Source: Nostoc sp. 'Lobaria pulmonaria (5183) cyanobiont'
GTDB lineage: Bacteria > Cyanobacteriota > Cyanobacteriia > Cyanobacteriales > Nostocaceae
Assembly (NCBI RefSeq): GCF_002949795.1
Contig: NZ_CP026692.1
Location: forward strand, 5,502,545-5,566,544
Reading direction: 5' to 3'
DNA length: 64,000 bases
Shown here: piece by piece, positions 7,900-15,898 of the stretch
How the letters are laid out: every line of letters begins with the position of its first letter
Position numbering within the stretch: the first letter of the stretch is position 1
The notes under the pieces: model-generated
Told to the model about the DNA's origin: nothing
What the model saw: only the letters and a program-made list of their open reading frames with translations
The model's database searches: none
Position numbers and translations under genes: made by a program

Positions 7900-8706
7900 C
7901 TAATGACTATTTTGTGCAATCCCTGTGGCTTCTATCGAATTGGATTGAGCGTGTCTCCAAGGCGCACTATTACCGCATACTGGACAAGAGCGATCGCGGT
8001 GAGAACGGCGTTTAGCAAATTCCATCCGATTCATATCTATTGTCAGCAATTGCGAAAGTAAAGGCTGACTAAACCCGGTGATCAGCTTGATCGCTTCCAG
8101 TGCTGTTAGACAAGCTAGTGTCCCAGAAACAGCGCCTATAACTGAAAAGCCGCGCTGATCCCAATCAGGCTTTTCTGGGAACAGACAAGATAAACAAGGA
8201 GTCACACCAGGAATAATCGTCGTTAGGTAAGCCTCCATCCCATTCATTGCGGCTTCCACCATTGGCTTACGCGATCGCACACAGGCTTCATTTAACAAAT
8301 TGCGCTCTGTAAAGTTGTGGGCGCAATCAAGAGCCATATCAGCAGACTGCACTAAGGAATCTACATTTTCCGGGGTGATGTAATCATGAACAGCTTCCAC
8401 TTGGACATCAGGATTAATCGCATCCAGAGTTTCTTTAGCTTTGAATACCCTTGGCTTACCTACCCAATCATCAGTCATGAGAACCTGACGATTCATATCA
8501 TCTAGCCGCAAGTCACCACCCCGGACTAGGATTAGCCGCCCAACGCCCGCTACTGCTAGGTAAAGCGCCGCCGTACCACCTAATCCCCCCACACCTGTAA
8601 CCAGAACCGTCGCTGACTTCAAGCGCTTCTGTGCTGTTTCGCCAAAATTCGGAAGCATCATTTGGCGACGATAGCGTTCTAATTCGGTAGGCGTTAGGTT
8701 AACCAA
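7900..8706 (-). CDS. hesA: HesA, ThiF/MoeB-like E1-type protein
   Basis: A 268-residue protein of the ThiF/MoeB/UBA1 adenylating family. It has the Rossmann GVGGLGG nucleotide loop (residues about 37-43), conserved R residues after it, and two zinc-binding Cys pairs (CLSCLFP about residue 166, CPVCG about residue 247). The start appears to be TTG at 8706 with a strong GGAGG six bases upstream; no better ATG matches the family N-terminus. It is 10 bp downstream of nifW. Its exact role in cyanobacterial nitrogen fixation is not settled; involvement in sulfur or molybdenum handling is inferred from its family. Confidence 0.92.
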   Translation of the reverse strand: MVNLTPTELERYRRQMMLPNFGETAQKRLKSATVLVTGVGGLGGTAALYLAVAGVGRLILVRGGDLRLDDMNRQVLMTDDWVGKPRVFKAKETLDAINPDVQVEAVHDYITPENVDSLVQSADMALDCAHNFTERNLLNEACVRSRKPMVEAAMNGMEAYLTTIIPGVTPCLSCLFPEKPDWDQRGFSVIGAVSGTLACLTALEAIKLITGFSQPLLSQLLTIDMNRMEFAKRRSHRDRSCPVCGNSAPWRHAQSNSIEATGIAQNSH

Positions 8707-8716
8707 TTTATACCTC

Positions 8717-9034
8717 CTAATCAGAAGTGATTTCTGTCAGTGTGACTACATTTTTCGGCTTGTCGTTAAACACTTTGAACAGCTTTTGTTCGTGGGGTGT
8801 TGATTCGATAAAGACCTGATAAGCTTTTTGCAAAGCCAAAGAATATTGATTTAATTTCTCTTCTTGACTCAAGTCAGGAGAATTATCATCAATTTCTTGG
8901 ATGTATTGAGAAAATTTTTTCAGAATATGTAGACGATTTACATTTACAACTTTTACATCGTAGGACATGTTAAAGAATTGAAAAAATTCTTCTGCATCTG
9001 CGAGTTTCTTGAATTCATCAATAGTTCCAGTCAT
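8717..9034 (-). CDS. nifW: Nitrogenase-stabilising protein NifW
   Basis: A 105-residue NifW family protein. The LADAEEFFQFF segment and the following VNVNRLHILKKF core match the family. NifW is implicated in protecting or stabilising the MoFe protein, especially against oxygen. Its ATG overlaps the stop of the preceding 76-codon gene (ATGA), so the two are translationally coupled. Confidence 0.93.
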   Translation of the reverse strand: MTGTIDEFKKLADAEEFFQFFNMSYDVKVVNVNRLHILKKFSQYIQEIDDNSPDLSQEEKLNQYSLALQKAYQVFIESTPHEQKLFKVFNDKPKNVVTLTEITSD

Positions 9035-9261
9035 TTAGCACTCTCCAATTTTTTCAGATGTTGCTTAAGTTCATCTAACTGGCGATAGATTTCATAAGTT
9101 GCGGCGGCAACATCCATAAGTTGTTTGTAATCTGTTGGTAAACCTTCAGCTAAATCATGCAGATCCATTTTCATTTGACCTGCTTTGCTGTTAAGCCGTC
9201 TGATTTGTCCTTGTAGTTCCTCAATACTCGTTTCTTCAGCTTGCACAATCAGCCACTCCAC
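9031..9261 (-). CDS. Small nif-cluster protein, CCE_0567-like
   Basis: A 76-residue, highly helical protein with heptad-like spacing (IEELQGQIRRLNSKAG ... LDELKQHLKKLES), resembling the small helical-hairpin metalloprotein family found between nifX and nifW in cyanobacterial nif clusters (CCE_0567 type). Its stop overlaps the nifW start by four bases. Function in nitrogen fixation unproven; metal binding would be inferred from the family only. Confidence 0.8.
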   Translation of the reverse strand: MEWLIVQAEETSIEELQGQIRRLNSKAGQMKMDLHDLAEGLPTDYKQLMDVAAATYEIYRQLDELKQHLKKLESAK

Positions 9262-9481
9262 ATTGGATTTTGGATTTTAGATTTTAAATTTTGGATTGGA
9301 TGATATTGTTTTAATCAAATAGTGATGAGATTAGTACAGCACGGCAGAAATCTAGCTACCATCTCAATTAACCCGACAAGGGGATTAAGCCCTTTGTTTG
9401 TTAAAGGTAGGCAAACTTCCATCACAGTATACTAGTTATTAAAACTTGAATCCAAAATCCAAAATCCAAAATCTAAAATTG
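9262..9481. repeat. Inverted pair of TTTTGGA heptamer repeats
   Basis: GGATTTTGGATTTTAGATTT-type heptamers (9263-9299) and their complement CCAAAATCCAAAATC (9452-9479) face each other and could form a long hairpin in the nif mRNA between the DUF269 gene and the 76-aa gene. Such structures are candidate processing or partial-termination points. Confidence 0.6.
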
Positions 9482-9958
9482 TTACAGGTTGCCAACTTCC
9501 GGAAAGCGCTTCGCCAAATCAATACCTTTTTTGACGTAGTTTTCTCCCTCTTCTGCTAATTTATCCAGCGAGTCAAAGCCAAAGCGTTGAGCATCTCGCA
9601 AGGTTTTTACAGTTAGCAAAAGACGACCAGAAAAAACTAGCGCCCAGCCAAATCCTTCATGGCTCAAATCAACTACAACCTGAGATATCAAACCTGTTTC
9701 CTGTTCAATCCCAGCAGCGACAGCTCGAAAAAATGCCATAATCCGAGCTTGAGTGATCGGATCAACTTCGCCCTCAATGGAGATTTCCCGTTTCTTTTGT
9801 TTGGTGACAATAAAGGGTTTGAGAATCAATTCATCCGACCAACTACGATAAACTCCATAACTGTCTTGACCACGGATTTGTTTAATTAATACCTTGAGGA
9901 AAGGCGAGTTCAAGACTTCAGTTGTAGCAGTTCCGTTAACGCTATTATTTGTAGTCAT
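9482..9958 (-). CDS. NifX-associated protein, DUF269
   Basis: A 158-residue DUF269 (NifX-associated) protein. It follows nifX with ATGA overlap, the standard arrangement. The family is thought to assist FeMo-cofactor trafficking or MoFe protein assembly, but its biochemical role is undefined. The sequence contains the conserved LKVLIKQIRGQDSYG-type N-terminal region and the GRLLLTVKTLRDAQRFGFDS segment. Confidence 0.92.
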   Translation of the reverse strand: MTTNNSVNGTATTEVLNSPFLKVLIKQIRGQDSYGVYRSWSDELILKPFIVTKQKKREISIEGEVDPITQARIMAFFRAVAAGIEQETGLISQVVVDLSHEGFGWALVFSGRLLLTVKTLRDAQRFGFDSLDKLAEEGENYVKKGIDLAKRFPEVGNL

Positions 9959-10368
9959 ACTGTTGCTTCATCTTCAACTTCATCTGCAAAACTTTTGGAT
10001 TTTGGCTGTAAAGCTTTACGCAACCAAGGTGGGGGATTACCTTTGAGAGTTTTCAGTAGCTTATTTAGCACTTCACTAATTTCTTCTTCTTCCGATCGCG
10101 CCTTCACTGGGGTGACACCTTTCTTGATTAAGCGAGCAGCGGCGCTACCACCAATTGCTGTTACGTAAACAATCGTACAGTCGCCTATTGACTCAAGTTT
10201 GGGGGTAATTTTATCTTCATTCCCATCTTCTTTGAGTTCGCCTTCAAAATTGAGGGTTTCTACGAAGTGATATCCCTCATCAGAAATTTCGTAAACATCA
10301 ATCATTTTTGCCGAGCCGAAGTGAGCATTAATATGAACTCGGTCACTCGTCGTGAAGGCAATTTTCAT
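9955..10368 (-). CDS. nifX: NifX, FeMo-co precursor carrier
   Basis: A 137-residue protein of the NifX/NafY family. It has IAFTTSDRVHINAHFGSAK at the N-terminus, the typical dinitrogenase FeMo-cofactor-binding domain that also occurs at the C-terminus of NifB. It carries NifB-co/VK-cluster between NifB and NifEN. Starts at ATG 10368 with GAGGAG about seven bases upstream. 42 bp downstream of nifN, ATGA overlap with the DUF269 gene. Confidence 0.95.
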   Translation of the reverse strand: MKIAFTTSDRVHINAHFGSAKMIDVYEISDEGYHFVETLNFEGELKEDGNEDKITPKLESIGDCTIVYVTAIGGSAAARLIKKGVTPVKARSEEEEISEVLNKLLKTLKGNPPPWLRKALQPKSKSFADEVEDEATV

Positions 10369-10410
10369 CGTAATTCTCCTCTCTAAAGTTTTGAATTTTG
10401 AAGTGTTAAT

Positions 10411-11748
10411 TCAAAACTCTGCGCTCACAGTACCCAACTCTTGAAACTGCTTAACTCTCGCTTCTTCTGCCTCTAAAAACAGGTTGCCGATGCCATACAC
10501 AATTTCCATCGTGCCTCGATAGCCAACTTTGGTAAATTGACCATTACCTAAGCGGTCATAAATGGGCAATCCTAGACGATAAAGAGGAATCGAGAGCCGT
10601 TTAGCGATCGCACTGACATTCGAGTTCCCAATCAGCAAATCAGAACCGTCTACTAAACTCTCAAAGTCTTCCAAATCACCGATGGTGACGCTTTTAACCG
10701 GGAGTTTCTCCAAGAGGTGCGATCGCGTGGTTGTCACCGCCGCATGAATCTGCGCTCCCATCGATTGCAGGAAATGCACTGTTGACCACAACAAATCTGG
10801 TTCCAGTGCTAGAGAAACTCGTTTGGCACCGAAGTAAAAGTGCGTGTCCAACATTGCATCTTGCAACTGACGGCGTTGGCGGCGGTATTTTTCGGGTACG
10901 CTGTTACCACTCAGAAACGCCAATGCTTGGATAAATTCATCTACTGGTTCTAATCCAGTCAGATCGCCAAACACCTCATAAGGTGTGTCAAACCGTTCTT
11001 CGAGAATCTTTGCTGCATCTCGCATACTTTCACCCAATGCCAGAGTGAAAGCAGAACTACCTACTTCTCGTAGCTGTTTTAAGGTAGTTCCACTGACTGT
11101 AACCGCACTATAATCATCCTCTAAGTGTCCATCTAGGGAAGCCCCAAGGTCAGGTACAAAGATCGGCACTAGTCCAAAGGACGTGACTATCTCTTTGATT
11201 TCCTGTAGATCCCCAGGTGTGAAGGCAGAACCCGCCAAAATTGTCACTTGTTCAGTTCTGAGTTCACCTGGTCGAGGAATTTCTTTAACTATGCTTTCCA
11301 CAGCAACAGCAAAGCCATCTTGCAACGCCCCTTTAAAATCTGGGGTAGGTGCAAAAACGATCGCTAAATCATTCAATTCTGGATGGCGATCGCGGATTGC
11401 TTTAAGAAAACCCTCAATGTCATCGCCTCTAGTTTCCGTTAACCCAGTACTACATAAACCAATAATTTCTGGGTTAGCCTTTTCCACCAGAGTCAGAATT
11501 GCTTGCTCCACATTCTCTTCACCACCCAAGATAGTAGTGACTTCCGTCATCGCTGTCGTAGCGAGGGGAATCGCTTCCCGGAAATGCCGCACCAGGACAA
11601 CTTTGGCGAAAGCAGTACAACCTTGAGAACCGTGGAATAAGGGCATCGTCCCTTTCAATCCCAAAAAGGCTAAGGTTGCACCCAAAGCTTGACTTTGCTT
11701 GAGGGGATTAACTGTCAGTGCTTTGTTAGAAATGCTAACGATCGCCAT
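10411..11748 (-). CDS. nifN: Nitrogenase cofactor scaffold subunit NifN
   Basis: A 445-residue NifN, beta-like subunit of the NifEN scaffold on which FeMo-cofactor is completed. The KALTVNPLKQSQ N-terminal signature, the HGSQGCTAF cysteine region (residues about 37-45) and the GLCSTGLTETRGDD segment are visible. Start set at ATG 11748, overlapping the nifE stop as TAATG; seven upstream codons would lie inside nifE. This implies coupled translation with nifE. Confidence 0.95.
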   Translation of the reverse strand: MAIVSISNKALTVNPLKQSQALGATLAFLGLKGTMPLFHGSQGCTAFAKVVLVRHFREAIPLATTAMTEVTTILGGEENVEQAILTLVEKANPEIIGLCSTGLTETRGDDIEGFLKAIRDRHPELNDLAIVFAPTPDFKGALQDGFAVAVESIVKEIPRPGELRTEQVTILAGSAFTPGDLQEIKEIVTSFGLVPIFVPDLGASLDGHLEDDYSAVTVSGTTLKQLREVGSSAFTLALGESMRDAAKILEERFDTPYEVFGDLTGLEPVDEFIQALAFLSGNSVPEKYRRQRRQLQDAMLDTHFYFGAKRVSLALEPDLLWSTVHFLQSMGAQIHAAVTTTRSHLLEKLPVKSVTIGDLEDFESLVDGSDLLIGNSNVSAIAKRLSIPLYRLGLPIYDRLGNGQFTKVGYRGTMEIVYGIGNLFLEAEEARVKQFQELGTVSAEF

Positions 11749-13127
11749 TAAACTACCTCTTCGTCCCAAGGAGCAGGTTTACGTATTTGTTCCCAAATGG
11801 GGCTATACAGAGCTTCGTACAATTCCCGCGCCATCTCGATCATTCCCACATAACCTGCATAAGGATGGTGGCGTTCTTGGTTGATATCAAGGAAAGGAAT
11901 TCGAGCTTTCAAGGCAGTGTATTGGTTACGTCCACCAGCAATCAGCATATCTGCTTTGGTGTCTTTAACCACTTGTAGCAATTCTTTAGCGTTGCCCTTC
12001 TCCAACATGATGCCATCGTTGCCAAGCAACTTCTGGATTTTGGCTTTATCTTCCTCAGTACTTTTTCGAGTACTGGTAGCAACAACTTCAATGCCCAAGT
12101 CCCTAGCTGCTGAGATAATCGACCAACTCTTGACACCACCAGTATACAAAACAACTCGCTTACCTTTGAGTCGAGCGCGATAGGGAGCCAGTGCCAAATC
12201 TAAAGCAGCCGTTTCTTCTGCAATCAGCTTTTCTGTCCGCTCCTGTAAATCAGGATCGCCTAATTTCGCAGCGATGTTTCGCAGACAGCGATTCATATCA
12301 TCGATGCCGTAGAAAGACTCTTCAATGTAAGGGATGTTGTAACGCTCCTCCATCTTTCTCGCCATATTTACCAGCGCTCGTGAGCAGATCATGACGTTGA
12401 GCTTGGCGCGGTGGGCGTAGCGAATTTCATTGTAGCGAGCATCGCCCGTAATTTTAGACAAAATACGGATGCCTAACTTTTCTAACAGTGGTGTTACTCC
12501 CCACATTTCACCGGCGATGTTGTATTCACCGATTAAGTTAATATCATAGGGCGTTGTATGTTCCGGTTCTGCTGTGCCGACAACATAATCCAACAAAGCT
12601 TCACCGCCAAAACGGTTGCCCAGATTTTTACTGCCAATGAATCCTGGGGCAATAACGGGAATAACAGGAGTACCAATTTTCTCAGCCGCAGCTTTGCAAA
12701 CAGCATCAAGATCATCACCAATTAAGGCTGTAACGCAAGTGGCGTAGACGAATACTGCTGAGGGTTGGTAGCGCTCTTTAAGTTCCAGAATCGCTTTGTA
12801 AAGCTTCTTTTCGCCACCGAAGATGACATCATTTTCACCCAAGTCAGTGGTAAAGCCCATTTTGTAGAGTTGAGGGCCAGAGGAAAGACTACCACGACTG
12901 CCCCAGGAATTACCAGCACAGGCGATCGGCCCGTGGACTAAATGAGCAGCATCTGCGATCGGCACTAGGGAAATCATTGCACCATCAAAGGCGCAGCCCC
13001 CTTGAGCCGCGCCAGGTTGTGCCTGTTGGGCGCAAGACTTGTTTTTCTTTTCCGTTTGTTTGTGCTGATTATGCTCGCATCCTGTCTCAGTGAGCAGTTC
13101 GTTGATTTTGCCTTGGGTGGTTTTCAT
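11748..13127 (-). CDS. nifE: Nitrogenase cofactor scaffold subunit NifE
   Basis: A 459-residue NifE, alpha-like partner of NifN. Candidate cluster ligands are C45 (GCAFDGA), C70 (GPIACAGNSWG) and C131 (YATCVTALIGDD). The stop codon shares a base with the nifN start. It lies upstream of nifN and about 57 bp downstream of the Mo_nitro_C gene. Length is normal for a cyanobacterial NifE. Confidence 0.96.
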   Translation of the reverse strand: MKTTQGKINELLTETGCEHNQHKQTEKKNKSCAQQAQPGAAQGGCAFDGAMISLVPIADAAHLVHGPIACAGNSWGSRGSLSSGPQLYKMGFTTDLGENDVIFGGEKKLYKAILELKERYQPSAVFVYATCVTALIGDDLDAVCKAAAEKIGTPVIPVIAPGFIGSKNLGNRFGGEALLDYVVGTAEPEHTTPYDINLIGEYNIAGEMWGVTPLLEKLGIRILSKITGDARYNEIRYAHRAKLNVMICSRALVNMARKMEERYNIPYIEESFYGIDDMNRCLRNIAAKLGDPDLQERTEKLIAEETAALDLALAPYRARLKGKRVVLYTGGVKSWSIISAARDLGIEVVATSTRKSTEEDKAKIQKLLGNDGIMLEKGNAKELLQVVKDTKADMLIAGGRNQYTALKARIPFLDINQERHHPYAGYVGMIEMARELYEALYSPIWEQIRKPAPWDEEVV

Positions 13128-13183
13128 CTCTCTTCTTGTGCTGAATTGTTCTTTGTCATTCGTCAGTTACCAATGACTAATGA

Positions 13184-13531
13184 CTAACAAATGTATTTTG
13201 TGACATCCTCTCCACATACATCGGCGAGGTAAGATAGAGCACGGAAACGCAATCCTACAAATTCGTCATATAAAGGATTGAGTTTACATAGTGGTGGGAT
13301 ATCAATAGACTTCCCAAATAATTTAATTTGTCGCTCAAAGGGACAACAACAAGGAATTGTTTGGCAAATTAGATGAGCGATGCGATTATTTTTAACCTGA
13401 ATTTCATCCACTACACGGCGCAACGGATTGAGAAGATTGTTGAACTTCCCTGGTTTTTTATAGTTAGGTGGATGGTAATTAGGATGAGGATGAGTGTGAG
13501 TATGTTCGTGAGTGTGATTGATGGTTTCCAT
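13184..13531 (-). CDS. Mo-dependent nitrogenase C-terminal (Mo_nitro_C) protein
   Basis: A 115-residue protein. The C-terminal about 80 residues match the Mo_nitro_C domain usual between nifK and nifE in cyanobacteria (NPLRRVVDEIQVKNNRIAH, CCCPFERQI, PLCKLNPLYDEFVGLRFRAL). The N-terminus is a His-rich segment (HTHEHTHTHPHP) that could bind metal. Start placed at ATG 13531; a longer upstream frame is only repeat-derived sequence. Function unknown; conserved only in nif contexts. Confidence 0.85.
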   Translation of the reverse strand: METINHTHEHTHTHPHPNYHPPNYKKPGKFNNLLNPLRRVVDEIQVKNNRIAHLICQTIPCCCPFERQIKLFGKSIDIPPLCKLNPLYDEFVGLRFRALSYLADVCGEDVTKYIC

Positions 13532-13703
13532 TGATAAATCCCTTGGGTAAATGCTATCAAGAAAAAGGGAAGTTGGGGATTGGGTATTGGGGATTGAGCG
13601 AATGGCATTGGGTTTAGATATTTCCCCATTCCCCATTCCCCATTCCCCATTCCCTATTCCCCTTCTTTACCCTTAATTAACACGTTGTGTTTCTACGCAA
13701 TTT
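13532..13703. repeat. CCCCATT heptamer repeats between nifK and nifE side
   Basis: Tandem CCCCATT units (about 13621-13660) and the partly complementary GGGGATTGGG heptamers (about 13572-13592) can pair, forming a hairpin in the intercistronic region downstream of nifK. Confidence 0.6.
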
Positions 13704-15239
13704 CTAACGAATCAAGTCGTAGGAAATATCTGTCTTAGAAGGAGTGTTGGTGTTGCGATCAATTTCTTCAAACAGGGTATTTACAGTCCAGTTGAGGAGG
13801 TTGATTATACCTTGATAACCAATGGTGGCGTAGCGGTGTAGGTGGTGGCGATCCATGATGGGGTAGCCGATTCTCACGAGGGGAGTCTTGGTATCGCGCC
13901 ACAGGTACTTACCGTAGGTGTTACCAACCAGGAAGTCTACTGGTTCGGTGAACATTAGAGAACGCATGTGCCACAAGTCTTTACCAGGCCAAAGAGTTGC
14001 ATTCCTACCGAAGGGGCTAGAAGCAAGCAGTTCTTTCATTTCTGCTTCAAATACGTCGTTGCTGTTGTGAACCAAGATATGCACAGGTTCAGCACCCATT
14101 TCCAGCATAAAGCCAACTACGCTGTATACTAAATCTGGTTCGCCGTAGATAGCGAAGCGCTTGCCGTGAATCCATGAGTGGGAGTCAGTCATGGCATCAA
14201 CAGCCTGACCGCGTTCAATTTCCAATTGTTCGGGAATGGGTAAACCACTAAGTTCGCTGATTTTCATCAACAACTCATCAGTACCCTTAATACCCCAAGG
14301 ACGGCAAACTGCGGTTGGTTGCTTCCACTCTTTTTCGATGTACTCACGAGTCTTGAGGGTGGAGTGTGATTGCAGAGCAATTGTCGCTTTAGCATTAATT
14401 GAATCTTCTGCATCTTCAATCTTTGTACCACCTGGGTACATATTGAACTCACCTGTGTTGGGTGAATCTAGGTAGTCGCTGTTGTCGGCTAGAATGGTGT
14501 AGTCTAAGCCGAACAGCGAAGCAATCCGCTTGATTTCGCGGTTGTTGCCTACATAGGTGTCAAAACCTGGGATGAAGTTGATTTTACCATTGCTGGTTTC
14601 TTTCTTATGACCTGCTGTCAGGTTAGAAAGAATTCCCTTCATCATGTTGTCGTAACCAGTGATGTGGGAGCCAACAAAACTAGGGGTGTGAGCGTAGGGT
14701 ACTGGGAAATCTTGAGGAACTGAACCAGCTTCCTTGGCGTTGTTGATGAAAGACTGTAAGTCATCACCAATTACTTCTGCCATACAGGTGGTGCAGACAG
14801 CGATCATCTTGGGCTTGTAGAGTTGGTAAGAGTTCGCCAAGCCGTCAATCATGTTTTGCAGACCACCAAATACGGCTGCATCTTCAGTCATTGAAGAAGA
14901 TACACCAGAGAATGGTTCTTTGTAGTGACGGGTTAAGTGGCTGCGGAAGTAAGCAACGCAACCTTGAGAACCTTGAACAAAAGGTAGAGTACCTTCAAAA
15001 CCAACAGCAGCAAAGATTGCTCCTAGTGGTTGACAACCTTTAGCAGGGTTAACGGTTAAAGCTTCACGAGCGAAGTTCTTTTCACGATAATCCCAACCCT
15101 TTGTCCACTCTGAAACCCGTTCTACTTCTTCGGCTTCGTGACCGTTTTCAAACTGCTTTTTGTTTTTAAATAGCTGTTTGTACTCTGGTTGGTGGAATAA
15201 CTCTACGTGGTCTTGAATTTTTTCTGGATTCTGAGGCAT
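13704..15239 (-). CDS. nifK: Nitrogenase MoFe protein beta subunit NifK
   Basis: A 511-residue NifK. P-cluster ligand cysteines are seen as C69 (KGCQPLGA), C94 (GSQGCVAYFR) and C152 (CTTCMAEVIGDD). Start set at ATG 15239 (MPQNPEKIQD), the family N-terminus; 37 further in-frame codons upstream come from non-conserved leader. Belongs directly downstream of nifD, but in the arrangement seen here only the last 3' segment of nifD precedes it, because the excision element lies between. Confidence 0.97.
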   Translation of the reverse strand: MPQNPEKIQDHVELFHQPEYKQLFKNKKQFENGHEAEEVERVSEWTKGWDYREKNFAREALTVNPAKGCQPLGAIFAAVGFEGTLPFVQGSQGCVAYFRSHLTRHYKEPFSGVSSSMTEDAAVFGGLQNMIDGLANSYQLYKPKMIAVCTTCMAEVIGDDLQSFINNAKEAGSVPQDFPVPYAHTPSFVGSHITGYDNMMKGILSNLTAGHKKETSNGKINFIPGFDTYVGNNREIKRIASLFGLDYTILADNSDYLDSPNTGEFNMYPGGTKIEDAEDSINAKATIALQSHSTLKTREYIEKEWKQPTAVCRPWGIKGTDELLMKISELSGLPIPEQLEIERGQAVDAMTDSHSWIHGKRFAIYGEPDLVYSVVGFMLEMGAEPVHILVHNSNDVFEAEMKELLASSPFGRNATLWPGKDLWHMRSLMFTEPVDFLVGNTYGKYLWRDTKTPLVRIGYPIMDRHHLHRYATIGYQGIINLLNWTVNTLFEEIDRNTNTPSKTDISYDLIR

Positions 15240-15418
15240 TTCTGGATCTCCAAGCTTACTGAATTCTTTTACTGATTGAGAAATAAGGATTTGAGGCGGT
15301 AGAGACGCGATTAATCGCGTCTGTACAAGGGAGATGGGAATATGATTCAAAATTCAAAATGCAAAAATCAAAAGAAATTTTAATTTTTCAGTTTTGAATT
15401 TTGGATTCCCAACTCCCC

Positions 15419-15438
15419 CCTGGGGCTAAAACCCCAGG
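15419..15438 (-). other. Intercistronic hairpin nifD-nifK
   Basis: CCTGGGG-CTAAAA-CCCCAGG forms a 7-bp perfect GC-rich stem with a 6-base loop between the nifD stop and the nifK start. Candidate mRNA processing/stability structure. Confidence 0.6.
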
Positions 15439-15469
15439 TTATCCTTACTTATCGCTCTCTCCCATTTCC

Positions 15470-15665
15470 CTAGACGGCAGCTTTAGCTTTAACTTTAGCT
15501 TCAGCTTTAGCTACAGCTTCAGCTTTAGCTACAGCCTTCTTAGCGTTAGCTTTTTCATTCCAAGGAGCGCCAATTAATCCCCAGGTTGGGCTGTTGAGTG
15601 CCAAGTCCATGTCGCGTGCGAAGATGGCGAAGCCATCGTAACCGTGATAAGGGCCGGAGTAATCC
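15470..15665 (-). CDS. nifD: nifD 3' segment (C-terminus), separated by excision element
   Basis: Encodes the NifD C-terminus after the element junction: (G)PYHGYDGFAIFARDMD, LNSPTWGLIGAPW, then an Ala/Lys/Glu/Val-rich tail ending at TAG 15470-15472. It has no start of its own and is expressed only if joined to the 5' part at 38451-39813. The upstream boundary is the 11-bp repeat CGGAGTAATCC (15655-15665), identical to the GGATTACTCCG core of the Anabaena 7120 nifD element. The tail is built of repeated AKAEA/VAK units and is longer than I expect for this family. Confidence 0.95.
15655..15665 (+). repeat. nifD element core site, left copy
   Basis: CGGAGTAATCC, direct repeat of 38451-38461. 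Strand exchange between the two by XisA would excise 22,796 bp and leave one copy inside an intact nifD frame. Confidence 0.95.
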
Positions 15666-15898
15666 TTTTTATGGTTTAATTCTTTTCAACAGCCTAATGT
15701 TTGCAGTAAACAGTGTCAGCGATAAACATTGTTCGCCGATAACACATTTATTTTTAGGCTAAATATAGGCTAAAAATACAGCGATGCATAATCAGGTTCA
15801 GGACTCACGCATCATCTAAATGTTGTCCTGAGCCAAGGCGATTAAAAAATCGCCCGTTTTTTTGCTCATCTCTGCAAGCACAGCAGCAAAAAGAACAC
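15666..15898 (+). promoter_or_regulatory. xisA upstream region with TGT-N9-ACA site
   Basis: Between the left core and xisA are TGTTTGCAGTAAACA (15698-15712), which fits the TGT(N9-10)ACA consensus described for NtcA/BifA binding upstream of Anabaena xisA; an inverted repeat AATGTTT/AAACATT (15696-15702, 15724-15730); and the paired TAGGCT motif at 15755-15771. Confidence 0.5.
15755..15771 (+). other. Paired TAGGCT motif, left end (possible arm site)
   Basis: TAGGCT-AAATA-TAGGCT: two hexamers spaced by one helical turn (11 bp), 100 bp inside the left core. The same arrangement and orientation occurs at 38372-38388 near the right core. Confidence 0.5.

Noticed and set aside
9380..9410. CCCGACAAGGGGATTAAG segment resembling a CRISPR repeat
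   Set aside because: Single copy, no spacer-repeat array or cas gene nearby.
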